Shown: in pieces, positions 28,677-37,791 of the stretch
Numbering within the stretch: position 1 is the first letter of the stretch
Layout: each line of letters begins with the position of its first letter
Source of the DNA: Candidatus Ferrigenium bremense
GTDB taxonomy: Bacteria; Pseudomonadota; Gammaproteobacteria; Burkholderiales; Gallionellaceae
Direction of reading: 5' to 3'
Length of the DNA stretch: 64,000 bases
Assembly (NCBI GenBank): GCA_019449635.1
Contig: JAGRPI010000023.1
Span: forward strand, 1-64,000
Notes under the pieces: generated by a model
Database searches by the model: none
Told to the model about the DNA's origin: nothing
What the model saw: the letters and a program-made list of their open reading frames with translations, nothing else
Translations under genes and position numbers: made by a program

Positions 28677-30152
28677 ATGCAGCACCAGCCCATCCTCGCA
28701 GCAGTAGACCTCGGTTCGAACAGTTTCCGGCTGCAGGTTGCGCGAGTCGAGGGCGACCAGCTCTATATGCTGGATGAACTGCGCGAACCGGTACGTCTCG
28801 CCGCCGGACTCACTCCCGACAAATATCTCGATACCGAAGCACAACAGCGCGCACTCGCCGCACTGGGAAAATTCGCCGAACGTTTGCGCGACCTGCCGCG
28901 CGAAGCGGTGCGCGCGGTGGGCACCAACTCGCTGCGCGTGGCAAAGAACGCTGCCGATTTCATTCCGCAAGCCGAGCATACCCTGGGGTTCCCGATCGAG
29001 GTCATCGCCGGGCACGAGGAAGCGCGCCTGATCTATCTCGGCGTAGCGCAGGGCCTGCCTCAATCGGAAGGCAACCGGCTGGTGATGGACATCGGCGGCG
29101 GCTCCACCGAATTCATCATCGGCAACGGGCTCACGCCGCTCAAGCTGGAAAGCCTGTACATGGGGTGCGTCAGCTACAGCCAGCGTTTCTTCCCCGACGG
29201 AAAAATCACCAAGCAGAACCTTAAGCAGGCGGAACTGGCCGCACGCATCGAAGTGCAAACCATTGCCGCCGATTACCGGGGGCTATGGGAACATGCGCTC
29301 GGCTCATCCGGCACGGCAAAGGCCGTCAGCGAAATACTGGAGTTGAACGGCTACAGCAAAGGCGGTATTTCCCGCACGGGGCTCGACAAGCTACGCACCC
29401 ATCTGCTCAAGACCGGCGACGTGCAAAAACTCGACCTTCAAGGCTTGCGCCCGGACCGCATACCCGCCCTGGCAGGTGGCTTCGCCATCATGTATGCCGC
29501 TTTTTGCGAGCTGGAAATCGAACAGATGCAGCCCGCACTCGGCGCGTTGCGCGAAGGCGTGCTGTATGACTTGCTGGGGCGCTTTCACAACAACGACATG
29601 CGCGACGTCACGGTGCGGCAATTCATGCAGCGTTACCGCATCGACGCCAGACAGGCCGAACGCGTGGACAGGCTGGCACACCTGTTTGCGCAGCAATTCC
29701 TCGGCGACGAAGCCGGCGAGGCCGCGCTGCACATGCTCGACTGGACGGCCAAGCTGCACGAGATCGGCATCAGCGTCGCACACAGCGGATATCACAAACA
29801 CACCGCCTACATCCTCGCCAACGCCGACATGCCCGGCTTCTCAAAAAAGGAACAGGCGCGCCTCAGCCTGCTGACGCTAGCGCAGCGCGGCAACCTGGAC
29901 AAGCTGCAGGGGCAACTGAAAAATACCGTGGACTGCGTGCTGGCGATGAGCCTGCGCCTTGCGGTGCTGTTCTACCGCAACCGCAGCGACAACGGCCTGC
30001 CCGCGTTGCGCGGGCGTTTCAGCGGCACCAAATTCCACCTCTCGATAGACGCCGGCTGGCTGGCGGAAAACCCACTGACCGAAACCGCGTTGCGGGAAGA
30101 AGTGAAACAGTGGAAGATGCTGGGGGTGGGCATGCAGGTGGTGGCGGAATAA
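28677..30152 (+). CDS. ppx: Exopolyphosphatase (Ppx/GppA family)
   Basis: Ppx releases orthophosphate from polyphosphate chains. The 491-residue product has the actin-like ATPase core (LAAVDLGSNSFRLQVA at the start, VMDIGGGSTEFIIGNG as the phosphate-2 motif) and a C-terminal HD-like helical domain, which separates Ppx from shorter GppA forms, though GppA activity cannot be excluded. The start at 28677 is fixed by the family MxxxxILAAVDLGSNSF opening; the upstream frame is repeat-derived. Together with phoU it forms a phosphate-storage pair. Confidence 0.94.
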   Translation: MQHQPILAAVDLGSNSFRLQVARVEGDQLYMLDELREPVRLAAGLTPDKYLDTEAQQRALAALGKFAERLRDLPREAVRAVGTNSLRVAKNAADFIPQAEHTLGFPIEVIAGHEEARLIYLGVAQGLPQSEGNRLVMDIGGGSTEFIIGNGLTPLKLESLYMGCVSYSQRFFPDGKITKQNLKQAELAARIEVQTIAADYRGLWEHALGSSGTAKAVSEILELNGYSKGGISRTGLDKLRTHLLKTGDVQKLDLQGLRPDRIPALAGGFAIMYAAFCELEIEQMQPALGALREGVLYDLLGRFHNNDMRDVTVRQFMQRYRIDARQAERVDRLAHLFAQQFLGDEAGEAALHMLDWTAKLHEIGISVAHSGYHKHTAYILANADMPGFSKKEQARLSLLTLAQRGNLDKLQGQLKNTVDCVLAMSLRLAVLFYRNRSDNGLPALRGRFSGTKFHLSIDAGWLAENPLTETALREEVKQWKMLGVGMQVVAE

Positions 30153-30156
30153 GGTC

Positions 30157-31254
30157 CTATTCCCCGTAGGCGATCCGATAAATTGCGCCTGCCTTATCGT
30201 CCGACACCAGCAGCGCGCCGTCCGGCATCACCTGCACATCCACCGGACGGCCCCACGCGCTGATGCCCTGCAACCAGCCTTCCGCAAACACCTCATAGCT
30301 TGCAGCCTGCCCGTTGCGCAGCCGCACCAACGTGATGCGGTAGCCGATCGGCGGGATGCGGTTCCACGAGCCGTGTTCGGCGATGAATACCTGCTTGCGG
30401 TAACTTCCCGGGAACATCCTGCCGGCGTAGAAGCGCATCCCCAGCGATGCCACATGCGGGCCGAGCTCCAGCGCGGCCGGGGTGAATTCGCCGCAGGAAT
30501 GCTTGCCGCCGAATTCGTCGTCGCTGATCGCCCGCCCGTGGCAATACGGATAGCCGAAATGCATGCCCGGGCGCGGCGCATGGTTCAATTCATCCGGTGG
30601 CGCGTTGTTGCCCAGCCAGTCGCGCCCGTTGTCGGTAAACCACAGCTCGCCGGTGTCGGGATGCCAATCGAAGCCCACCGTATTGCGCACGCCGCGCGCA
30701 TATTGCTCGAGTGCAGTGCCGTCCGGCCTCATGCGGAAGATCGCGGCATAGCGCGCCGGATCCGGCTCGCAGATGTTGCACGGTGCCCCCACCGGCACAT
30801 ACAGCAGCCCGTCCGGGCCGAAGCGAATGAATTTCCAGCCGTGGTGCGCATCACTCGAAAAGCTACTGTTCACCACCGCCGGCTTGGGCGGATTACGCAG
30901 GCGCGCCTCAATGCCGTCGAAGCGCAGGATGCGGTTCACCTCCGCCACATACAGCGCGCCGTCGCGGAACGCCACGCCGTTGGGCGTATCGAGACCGGCG
31001 GCGAGCACGATCACCTCGTCCGCCCGCTTGCCAAGGCTGCGGTTGGGCAGCGCATAGACCCTGGAGCCGCGCGTGCCGACGAACAGCGTGCCGTCCGGGC
31101 TCAGCGCCATCGAGCGAGCGCCCGGCACGTCGTCGGCATAAAGGCTGATGGTGAAACCGGGCGGCAGCTTGATCGTATGCAGCGGCAGGTCGCGGGCGCC
31201 AGCGAACAGGCTGGCGATCAAAAGCAGGATGAAGACAGCGGCTCTCTGAATCAT
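30157..31254 (-). CDS. PQQ-dependent sugar (sorbosone/glucose) dehydrogenase-like protein
   Basis: The 365-residue secreted protein has a signal peptide (MIQRAAVFILLLIASLFAGA) and a six-bladed beta-propeller of the glucose/sorbosone dehydrogenase type. Blades are marked by repeated DGTLFVGT, DGALYVAE, DGLLYVP and GELWFTDNGRD motifs. The family oxidises sugars with PQQ in the periplasm, but substrates of the many environmental members are unknown. A CNIC pair could form a disulfide; it is not a haem site. It stands alone on the minus strand, convergent with ppx. Confidence 0.82.
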   Translation of the reverse strand: MIQRAAVFILLLIASLFAGARDLPLHTIKLPPGFTISLYADDVPGARSMALSPDGTLFVGTRGSRVYALPNRSLGKRADEVIVLAAGLDTPNGVAFRDGALYVAEVNRILRFDGIEARLRNPPKPAVVNSSFSSDAHHGWKFIRFGPDGLLYVPVGAPCNICEPDPARYAAIFRMRPDGTALEQYARGVRNTVGFDWHPDTGELWFTDNGRDWLGNNAPPDELNHAPRPGMHFGYPYCHGRAISDDEFGGKHSCGEFTPAALELGPHVASLGMRFYAGRMFPGSYRKQVFIAEHGSWNRIPPIGYRITLVRLRNGQAASYEVFAEGWLQGISAWGRPVDVQVMPDGALLVSDDKAGAIYRIAYGE

Positions 31255-31279
31255 GCTGTACCCTTTATAATCAAGACAT

Positions 31280-31354
31280 AGGGCGCCAATAAGTGAAGCG
31301 CATTGCGCCGGATGGCAGATACATAAGGCGCAATGCCCGTTGGTTATTGCGCCC
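31280..31354. repeat. Inverted repeat of the GGGCGCAATAACC family
   Basis: Left arm AGGGCGCCAATAAG...GCATTGCGCC (31280-31309) and right arm GGCGCAATGCCCGTTGGTTA through GCCCT (31327-31354) are inverses. The element separates polA from the upstream end of the dehydrogenase gene. Confidence 0.8.
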
Positions 31355-31394
31355 TACGTGAACTCATTGGCAAATTAGTGCTTTCATACAGAAA

Positions 31395-34208
31395 TCAATG
31401 CGCTTCATCCCAATTCTTCCCATCACCCAATTCAACCAATAAAGGTACTTTCAATTCGGCGACGCCGCACATCAGCTTGGGCAGCATTTCTTTAATGTGT
31501 GGCAATTCATCCTCTGGCACTTCCAGCACCAGTTCGTCGTGCACCTGCATGATGAGCCGCGTCTGCAGCTTTTCTTTCTCTATCCATTTCTGCACCGCGA
31601 TCATCGCCAGCTTGATCAGGTCTGCGGCGGTGCCCTGCATCGGCGCGTTGATCGCGGCGCGTTCGGCGCCCTGGCGCTTCATGCCGTTGCTGGCGTTGAT
31701 GTCGGGCAGCCACAGGCGGCGGCCAAATACGGTCTCGACATAGCCCTGCTGTTTGGCCTGCTCGCGGGTGCGCTGCATGTAGCCGGCGACGCCGGGATAG
31801 CGCGCGAAGTAACGGTCGATATAGGCCTGCGCGGCGCCGCGTTCGATGCCGAGCTGTTTGGCGAGGCCGAACGAGGACATGCCGTAGATCAGGCCGAAGT
31901 TGATGACCTTGGCGTAGCGGCGCTGCTCGCTGTCCACGTCGGCGAGCGCGACCATGAATATCTCCGCGGCGGTGGCACGATGGATGTCCTCGTTGTTGGC
32001 GAAGGCCTGCAGCAAGCCGGCGTCGCCGGACAGGTGCGCCATGATGCGCAGTTCGATCTGCGAATAATCGGCGGACACGATGCGGCTGCCTGTGTGTGCC
32101 ACGAACGCCTCGCGGATGCGGCGGCCTTCGGCGGTGCGCACCGGGATGTTCTGCAGGTTGGGGTCGCTGGAAGCTAATCTTCCTGTCACCGCGACCGCCT
32201 GCGAATAGTTGGTATGCACACGCCCGGTAAGACGATCCACCATCTGCGGCAGCTTGTCGGTGTAGGTGGACTTGAGTTTCGCCATGCCGCGGTAGTCGAG
32301 CAGTATCTTCGGCAGCGGGTAATCGAGCGCCAGTTCCTGCAGCACTTCTTCGTCGGTGGATGGATCGCCGCTCGGCGTCTTTTTCTTGACCGGCAGACCC
32401 AGTTTGTCGAACAGTATTTCTCTGAGTTGCTTGGGCGAATTCAAATTGAACGGCTGCCCGGCGGCCTCATGTGCGCGCGCCTCCAGCGCGATCAGCTTCT
32501 CGCCCAGTTCGCGGCTCTGTATCTTCAGCAGATCGCAGTCGAGCAGCACGCCGTTGCGTTCCATCGTGTACAGCACCTGCATACTCGGCAATTCGATGTC
32601 GCGATACACATGCTGCAGCCCGCTTTGCACCGCGATCTGCGGCGCAAGCGCATGGTGCAGTTGCAGCGTGATGTCGGCGTCCTCGGCGGCATAGCGTGTG
32701 GCGGTGTCGAGATCGACCTGGTCGAAACAGATCTGTTTCGCGCCCTTGCCGACTACCTCGGCGTAGCTGATGGTCTTCACGTTGAGATGGCGCAATGCAA
32801 GGTTATCCATGTCGTGCGGCTTGTGGCTCTCCAGCACGTAGGATTGCAGCAGCGTGTCGTCGTGGATGCCCGCGAGCGCGATGCCGTGGTTGGCAAAAAT
32901 ATGCAGGTCGTATTTGAGGTTCTGCCCGAGCTTCTTGTGCCGCGCGCTTTCCAGCCATGGTTGGAGTTTGCGCAATGCGTGGTCGCGCCCGAGCTGATCC
33001 GGCGCGCCGGGGTAGCGGTGCGCCAGCGGCAGGTAGGCGGCGTGGTGCGGTTGGATGGCGAACGAGATGCCGACCAGTTGCGCGTTCATCACGTCGAGGC
33101 CGGTAGTCTCGGTGTCCACGCACACCAGTTCGGCGGCAAGCAGTTTTTCCAGCCAGGCATCGAGCTGGGCGTCGGTGAGGATGGCTTCGTAATGCGCGTC
33201 GTCGGTGCGGGTGGGGGTATCGCTGAATAAATCCTGATGCGTTCCGCCACCCCCTCTCCCTTGCAGGGAGGGGGCTGGGGTGAGGGTAGACTTTTCGCGG
33301 GTTCTACCCCCTCCCCCACCCTCTCCCTGCAAGGGTGAGGGAGCTTCTTGTTGCGGCGTGTTCAACTCGCGCAGCCAATTCTTGAACCCGAAGCGCTCAT
33401 ACAGGCTGCGCAGTTGTTCCGTATCCGGCGGGGGCGGGGCCAGTTCGCTGTAGGGCTGCGGCAGTTCCACGTCGCATTTCACGGTGAGCAGGCGGCGCGC
33501 CTGCGGCAGCCAGTCCATAGCCTTGCGCAGATTCTCGCCGACCACGCCGCCGATCTCAGCGGCATGCTGCATCAGGTTGTCCAGCGTGCCGTACTGGGCG
33601 AGCCACTTCGCCGCGGTCTTGGGGCCGACTTTCTCCACGCCCGGCACGTTGTCCACCGCGTCGCCGGTCAGCGTCAGATAATCGAGGATGCGCTCCGGCG
33701 GCACGCCGAATTTGGCATTCACGCCCGGCACGTCCAGCTTCTCGTTGTTCATCGTGTTGACCAGCGTCACATGCTCGTTCACCAGTTGCGCGAGATCCTT
33801 GTCGCCGGTAGCGACGATGCAGCGCACACCGTCCCGGGTTGCCTGTTGGGCCAGCGTGCCGATCACATCGTCCGCCTCCACGCCTTCCTGCATCAGCAGG
33901 TTCCAGCCGGACGCGGCGATGGCCTGGTGCAGCGGTTCGACCTGGCGCGCAAGGTCGTCCGGCATCACCGGACGATGCGCCTTGTATTCGGGATACCAGT
34001 CGTCGCGGAAAGTTTTGCCTTTTGCGTCAAATACGCACAGGCTATAATCCGCCGGGTAATCGTGGCGCAACTTGCGCAGCATGTTGAGCACGCCGTAGAT
34101 CGCGCCGGTCGGAAAGCCTTCGCGGTTGCGCAGATCCGGCATCGCATGAAACGCGCGGTACAGGAAGGACGATCCGTCCACCAGGAGCAATGTTCTACCG
34201 GAACTCAC
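31395..34208 (-). CDS. polA: DNA polymerase I with an in-frame linker insertion
   Basis: PolA fills repair gaps and removes RNA primers. The 5'-3' exonuclease domain is residues ~1-285. The 3'-5' exonuclease begins with VDTETTGLD, so the metal-binding D-x-E is kept and proofreading is expected. Polymerase motifs are SADYSQIELRIMAHLSGD (A), KVINFGLIYGMSSFG (B) and QVHDELVLEVP (C). The product has 937 residues; about 36 (289-324, EAPSPLQGEGGGGG...RGGGGTH) come from CCCTCTCC repeats at 33237-33344, exactly in the interdomain linker. The start is GTG at 34208, 33 bases from the divergent LOG gene. Confidence 0.97.
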   Translation of the reverse strand: MSSGRTLLLVDGSSFLYRAFHAMPDLRNREGFPTGAIYGVLNMLRKLRHDYPADYSLCVFDAKGKTFRDDWYPEYKAHRPVMPDDLARQVEPLHQAIAASGWNLLMQEGVEADDVIGTLAQQATRDGVRCIVATGDKDLAQLVNEHVTLVNTMNNEKLDVPGVNAKFGVPPERILDYLTLTGDAVDNVPGVEKVGPKTAAKWLAQYGTLDNLMQHAAEIGGVVGENLRKAMDWLPQARRLLTVKCDVELPQPYSELAPPPPDTEQLRSLYERFGFKNWLRELNTPQQEAPSPLQGEGGGGGRTREKSTLTPAPSLQGRGGGGTHQDLFSDTPTRTDDAHYEAILTDAQLDAWLEKLLAAELVCVDTETTGLDVMNAQLVGISFAIQPHHAAYLPLAHRYPGAPDQLGRDHALRKLQPWLESARHKKLGQNLKYDLHIFANHGIALAGIHDDTLLQSYVLESHKPHDMDNLALRHLNVKTISYAEVVGKGAKQICFDQVDLDTATRYAAEDADITLQLHHALAPQIAVQSGLQHVYRDIELPSMQVLYTMERNGVLLDCDLLKIQSRELGEKLIALEARAHEAAGQPFNLNSPKQLREILFDKLGLPVKKKTPSGDPSTDEEVLQELALDYPLPKILLDYRGMAKLKSTYTDKLPQMVDRLTGRVHTNYSQAVAVTGRLASSDPNLQNIPVRTAEGRRIREAFVAHTGSRIVSADYSQIELRIMAHLSGDAGLLQAFANNEDIHRATAAEIFMVALADVDSEQRRYAKVINFGLIYGMSSFGLAKQLGIERGAAQAYIDRYFARYPGVAGYMQRTREQAKQQGYVETVFGRRLWLPDINASNGMKRQGAERAAINAPMQGTAADLIKLAMIAVQKWIEKEKLQTRLIMQVHDELVLEVPEDELPHIKEMLPKLMCGVAELKVPLLVELGDGKNWDEAH
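33237..33344. repeat. In-frame CCCTCTCC repeat pair inside polA
   Basis: Two facing copies (CCCCCTCTCCCTTGCAGGGA and CACCCTCTCCCTGCAAGGGT) encode a Gly/Pro-rich linker. The same family occurs in uvrD, leuS and dsbD and between genes. Confidence 0.85.
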
Positions 34209-34241
34209 TATTGTTCGCTTTCATTTTCTAAGGGTAATCAC

Positions 34242-34958
34242 ATGAACATACCGTCCAAACTGCCCACCTCCGCACTGCCGGAATCATGGAACTCCAAGGA
34301 GGCCTGGCGCGTGTTCGGCATTATGTCAGAGTTCGTCTCCGCCACCGAACGGCTTAACCGCATCCATCCCGCGGTCAGCATCTTCGGCAGCGCGCGCACC
34401 AAGCCCGGCCAGCCCTATTACAAGCTCACCGAAGAAATCTCGCGGCTGCTTTCCGATGCCGGTTTCTCGGTCATCTCCGGCGGCGGCCCCGGCATCATGG
34501 AAGCCGCCAACAAGGGCGCGTTCTACGGCAAATCGCCCAGCGTCGGACTGAACATCCAGTTGCCGCACGAACAGGTCGGCAACCTCTACCAGAACATCAG
34601 CCAGACCTTCCAGCATTTCTTCGCGCGCAAGGTGATGTTCGTGAAATTCGCCAGTGCCTATGTGGTGATGCCCGGCGGCTTCGGCACGCTGGATGAACTG
34701 ATGGAAGCGTTGACGCTGGTGCAGACCGGCAAGACGCGCAGGATGCCGATCATCCTGGTCGGCAGCCAGTTCTGGGGCGGCCTAATCGAATGGTTCAAGA
34801 CCGCGCTGCTGGAAGAGAAAGTCATCAGCCCGGAAGACCTGGATTTGATTCAAGTAACGGATGACCCGGAAGACGTGGTCAGCGCGATCTTCAAGCACTA
34901 CGAAACACGCGGTTTCGAGCCTTCGGAAGCGGAACGCGAGCGCCAGCTTTATCTGTAA
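34242..34958 (+). CDS. TIGR00730/LOG family Rossmann-fold protein (nucleoside monophosphate phosphoribohydrolase-like)
   Basis: The 238-residue protein carries the lysine-decarboxylase-like fold now assigned to LOG-type enzymes, which cut the ribose-5-phosphate from (cytokinin) nucleoside monophosphates. The hallmark PGGFGTLDE and the upstream SGGGPGIMEAANKGA are intact. Related bacterial PpnN/LOG proteins act on purine or pyrimidine nucleotides, so the natural substrate is open. An AAGG site precedes the ATG. Confidence 0.88.
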   Translation: MNIPSKLPTSALPESWNSKEAWRVFGIMSEFVSATERLNRIHPAVSIFGSARTKPGQPYYKLTEEISRLLSDAGFSVISGGGPGIMEAANKGAFYGKSPSVGLNIQLPHEQVGNLYQNISQTFQHFFARKVMFVKFASAYVVMPGGFGTLDELMEALTLVQTGKTRRMPIILVGSQFWGGLIEWFKTALLEEKVISPEDLDLIQVTDDPEDVVSAIFKHYETRGFEPSEAERERQLYL

Positions 34959-34987
34959 AGGGTCTCAGACGAATTATTCAGAAGTTA

Positions 34988-35090
34988 TTTGGCCGCGGAT
35001 ATACACGGATAAGCACGGATAAACCTTACATCCGAAAAAGGCAGAATCAACCCATCCGTGTAAATCCGTGTTCATCCGTGGCTCAATCGC
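34988..35090. repeat. CCACGGAT-family inverted repeat
   Basis: Left arm TTGGCCGCGGATATACACGG and right arm CCGTGTTCATCCGTGGCTCA flank about 40 bases. It ends 13 bases before the glycosylase start codon. Confidence 0.83.
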
Positions 35091-35102
35091 GTTTCCCGGT
35101 TT

Positions 35103-35606
35103 ATGCAATACGTAGAAAGTTTCCCGCCCATCGAGAGGGCAGACGCCCGCATCCTCATCCTGGGCAGCATGCCCGGCGAGGCTTCGCTCCGGGCCGGCCA
35201 GTACTATGCGCATCCCCGCAACCTGTTCTGGCGCATCATGGGCGAACTGCTCGATATCGACCCGGCCGCGCCTTACAAGCAAAGGGTAGAGGCGCTGAAG
35301 TCGGCCAGGATCGCGCTGTGGGACGTGCTCCGCTCATGCCGCCGCAAGGGCAGCCTGGATTCCAGTATCGACGACGAATCGCTCGTCCCGAACGACTTGG
35401 CGTCGTTCTTCCGGCATCATCCAAAAATCATCCATGTGTTCTTCAACGGCGCCAAGGCCGAGGCGTGCTACCGCAAACATGTGCGGCCTGCCGCCGGTAT
35501 CGAAACCATCGAGTACCTGCGCCTGCCGTCCACCAGCCCGGCGAACGCATCCATTTCCTACGAGCGCAAGCTTGAGGTGTGGCGGGTTATAACGAGATGC
35601 ACCTGA
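35103..35606 (+). CDS. DNA-deoxyinosine (hypoxanthine) glycosylase, UDG superfamily family 6
   Basis: The 167-residue protein fits the HDG family, which removes hypoxanthine from deaminated DNA. Family marks are ILILGSMPGEASLRAGQYYA, HPRNLFWRIMG, ALWDVLRSCRRKGSLDSSI and the C-terminal RLPSTSPANA loop (the S/T-SPA motif of UDGs). A repeat, not a Shine-Dalgarno site, lies directly upstream. Together with polA and uvrD it adds to the repair genes in this stretch, though they are not one operon. Confidence 0.88.
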   Translation: MQYVESFPPIERADARILILGSMPGEASLRAGQYYAHPRNLFWRIMGELLDIDPAAPYKQRVEALKSARIALWDVLRSCRRKGSLDSSIDDESLVPNDLASFFRHHPKIIHVFFNGAKAEACYRKHVRPAAGIETIEYLRLPSTSPANASISYERKLEVWRVITRCT

Positions 35607-35686
35607 CCGCGTGCTTGCACATGCCCGCACAGCCCCTCCCTACATCGGCTAAAATGCGCCCATTCCAATTCATCGAGGTTACTGCG

Positions 35687-36025
35687 ATGCGCTTCCTATC
35701 CTTTTTGCTGCTGAGCTGTTTCTCCCTCACCGCCTTCGCCCAGAAACCGGTTCCCGGCAACCTCGAGCCGCTGCCTCCGCCGCCCGCCTTCGACGCCGCG
35801 CCGGATGCCGCTCCAGGCAGCGAGCCGGAAGTGACCATCACCAAGGAGACCGAACAGACCGTCGAGGAATATCGCGTGGGCGGCAAACTGTACATGATCA
35901 AGATCACGCCCAAGCATGGCGTGCCCTACTATCTGGTGGACGACCGCGGCGACGGCAAGTTCGTGCGGCAGGAGAGCCTCGATTCCGGCCTGCGCGTGCC
36001 GCGCTGGATCATTCACAAGTTCTAA
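35687..36025 (+). CDS. DUF2782 periplasmic protein
   Basis: The 112-residue protein has a signal peptide (MRFLSFLLLSCFSLTAFA), a proline-rich stretch and the DUF2782 core EEYRVGGKLYMIKITPKHGVPYYLVDDRGDG. Function is unknown. GAGG lies eight bases before the ATG. In many betaproteobacteria it directly precedes the ThrB-type kinase, as here (one base between stop and start), and polA is often near. Confidence 0.85.
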   Translation: MRFLSFLLLSCFSLTAFAQKPVPGNLEPLPPPPAFDAAPDAAPGSEPEVTITKETEQTVEEYRVGGKLYMIKITPKHGVPYYLVDDRGDGKFVRQESLDSGLRVPRWIIHKF

Positions 36026-36026
36026 A

Positions 36027-36968
36027 ATGGCCGTTTTTACCAGCGTCTCGGAAGCAGAGCTGACCGGTTGGCTGGGCGATTATTCCCTGGGCCAATTGCT
36101 GGAATTGCAGGCCATCGCATCCGGCATCGAGAACACCAATTACTTCGTGACCACCAGCAATGGCCGTTTTGTACTCACGCTGTTCGAGAAACTCACCGCC
36201 GACGAGCTGCCGTTCTATCTGAACCTGATGGCGCACCTGGCGCGCCACGGCATTCCCTGCCCCAGCCCGGTAGCGAACCGGCGTAACCAGTTTCTCGGCA
36301 TGCTCAACGGCAAACCCGCCTGCATCGTCAGCCGCCTCTCCGGCAAGTCCACCTCCACGCCGAACGGCGCACAGTGCGCCGCCATCGGCGCGATGCTCGG
36401 ACAGATGCATATCGCCGGGCAGAGCTTCAGCCAGATCATGCCCAACCCGCGAGGCACGGCATGGCGCGCGGCGACTGCGCCGCGGGTGCGCCCGTTCCTC
36501 GATGCGCGGCAGGCCGCGCTGCTGGACAGCGAGGTTACGCTGCACGCGCAGCAGAACTGGGCAGCGCTGCCGCAGGGCGTGATCCACGCCGACCTGTTCC
36601 GCGACAATGTGCTGCTGGAAGACAACCGCGTCGGCGGGCTGATCGATTTTTATTTCGCGTGCAGCGACGCGCTGCTGTATGACGTGGCGATCACCGTGAA
36701 CGACTGGTGCATGAATGCCGACGGTACGCTGGACGCAACCCGCGCACAGGGATTTTTGCGCGCCTACCACGCGGTGCGCCCGCTGCTGGACAGCGAACGC
36801 GATGCATGGCCGCTGATGCTGCGCATGGCTGCATTGCGTTTCTGGCTGTCGCGCCTGTTCGACCTGCACCTGCCGCGCGACGGCGAACTGATCCATGCGC
36901 ACGATCCGCACCACTTCGAGCGCATCCTGAAAAACCACATCGCAACGGCTTCGCCCATCTGGCTATAG
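36027..36968 (+). CDS. thrB: Homoserine kinase (ThrB, APH-fold type)
   Basis: This 313-residue enzyme phosphorylates homoserine for threonine synthesis; it belongs to the aminoglycoside-phosphotransferase-like type found in pseudomonads and betaproteobacteria rather than the GHMP kinase. Marks are GIENTNYFV near residue 33, the catalytic VIHADLFRDNVL (Brenner motif) and the Mg-binding IDFYFACSDALLYDVAI. It is translationally adjacent to DUF2782 and followed by the BPSS1780 gene. Confidence 0.95.
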   Translation: MAVFTSVSEAELTGWLGDYSLGQLLELQAIASGIENTNYFVTTSNGRFVLTLFEKLTADELPFYLNLMAHLARHGIPCPSPVANRRNQFLGMLNGKPACIVSRLSGKSTSTPNGAQCAAIGAMLGQMHIAGQSFSQIMPNPRGTAWRAATAPRVRPFLDARQAALLDSEVTLHAQQNWAALPQGVIHADLFRDNVLLEDNRVGGLIDFYFACSDALLYDVAITVNDWCMNADGTLDATRAQGFLRAYHAVRPLLDSERDAWPLMLRMAALRFWLSRLFDLHLPRDGELIHAHDPHHFERILKNHIATASPIWL

Positions 36969-36978
36969 GGAGAACGAT

Positions 36979-37752
36979 ATGGAACCAAAACGCTTGCAGG
37001 CGGGACAAGGCTGGCAATGGGTCAAGCAGGGCTACGCGCTGTTCATGAAAGCCCCGCTGCTGTGGATCGTGTTGCTGTTGATCTGTTTCATCGCGATGGT
37101 GGCATTGTCCAAAGTGCCGGTGGTGGGCGAGCCGCTCACCAGTCTGCTGATGCCGGCGGTGCTGGTCGGCCTGATGGTCGGTTGCCGCGCGCTGGAACAC
37201 GGCGAAGAACTGGAACTGGCGCACCTGTTCAGCGGCTTCCGGCAGCGCACCGCGCAGCTTGTCACGCTGGGTGGTATCGCGCTGGTCGGGCAATTCCTGA
37301 TCTTCGGCGTGATGATGATGGTCGGCGGAGCCACGCTGGTCGGCATCCTGATGAGCGGACAGCCCGTGGAAGATCCTGAAATCGTCAGGCAGGCCATCTC
37401 GGGGGCGGGCATTGCCGTCCTGCTCGGCCTCACGCTGTTCAGCGTGCTGCTGATGGCCATGCAATTCGCGCCGATGCTGGTTTACTTCAACAACGCCACA
37501 CCGCTGGAAGCGATGAAGCTCAGCCTGCGCGCCTTCGTCAACAATATCGGCGCCATGTCGGTATATGGCGTGACATTCATTCTGCTGGCGATCCTGGCGA
37601 GCATCCCGATGATGCTCGGCTGGCTGGTGCTGCTGCCCATCGTGTTCACTTCGCTGTATGTCTGTTACTGCGACATTTTTCCCGCCGCGAAGGAGAATCA
37701 ACCGATTCCCAATGGGGGCGATGCCTTCACGCCGGACAAGGGCATGTTCTGA
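36979..37752 (+). CDS. BPSS1780 family integral membrane protein
   Basis: The 257-residue protein has about six hydrophobic helices and the family opening GQGWQWVKQGYALFMKAPLLW. Function is unknown; the gene follows thrB in many betaproteobacteria, with a spacing of 10 bases here. GGGAG precedes the ATG. Its end faces uvrD. Confidence 0.85.
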   Translation: MEPKRLQAGQGWQWVKQGYALFMKAPLLWIVLLLICFIAMVALSKVPVVGEPLTSLLMPAVLVGLMVGCRALEHGEELELAHLFSGFRQRTAQLVTLGGIALVGQFLIFGVMMMVGGATLVGILMSGQPVEDPEIVRQAISGAGIAVLLGLTLFSVLLMAMQFAPMLVYFNNATPLEAMKLSLRAFVNNIGAMSVYGVTFILLAILASIPMMLGWLVLLPIVFTSLYVCYCDIFPAAKENQPIPNGGDAFTPDKGMF

Positions 37753-37791
37753 TTCGCAGGAAAGCGCTTTGCCGGGACGGGTTCACGCCCC

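Noticed and set aside
30157-31254. Cytochrome c haem site in the sugar dehydrogenase
   Set aside because: The CNIC pair is not followed by His, so it is not a CxxCH haem motif.
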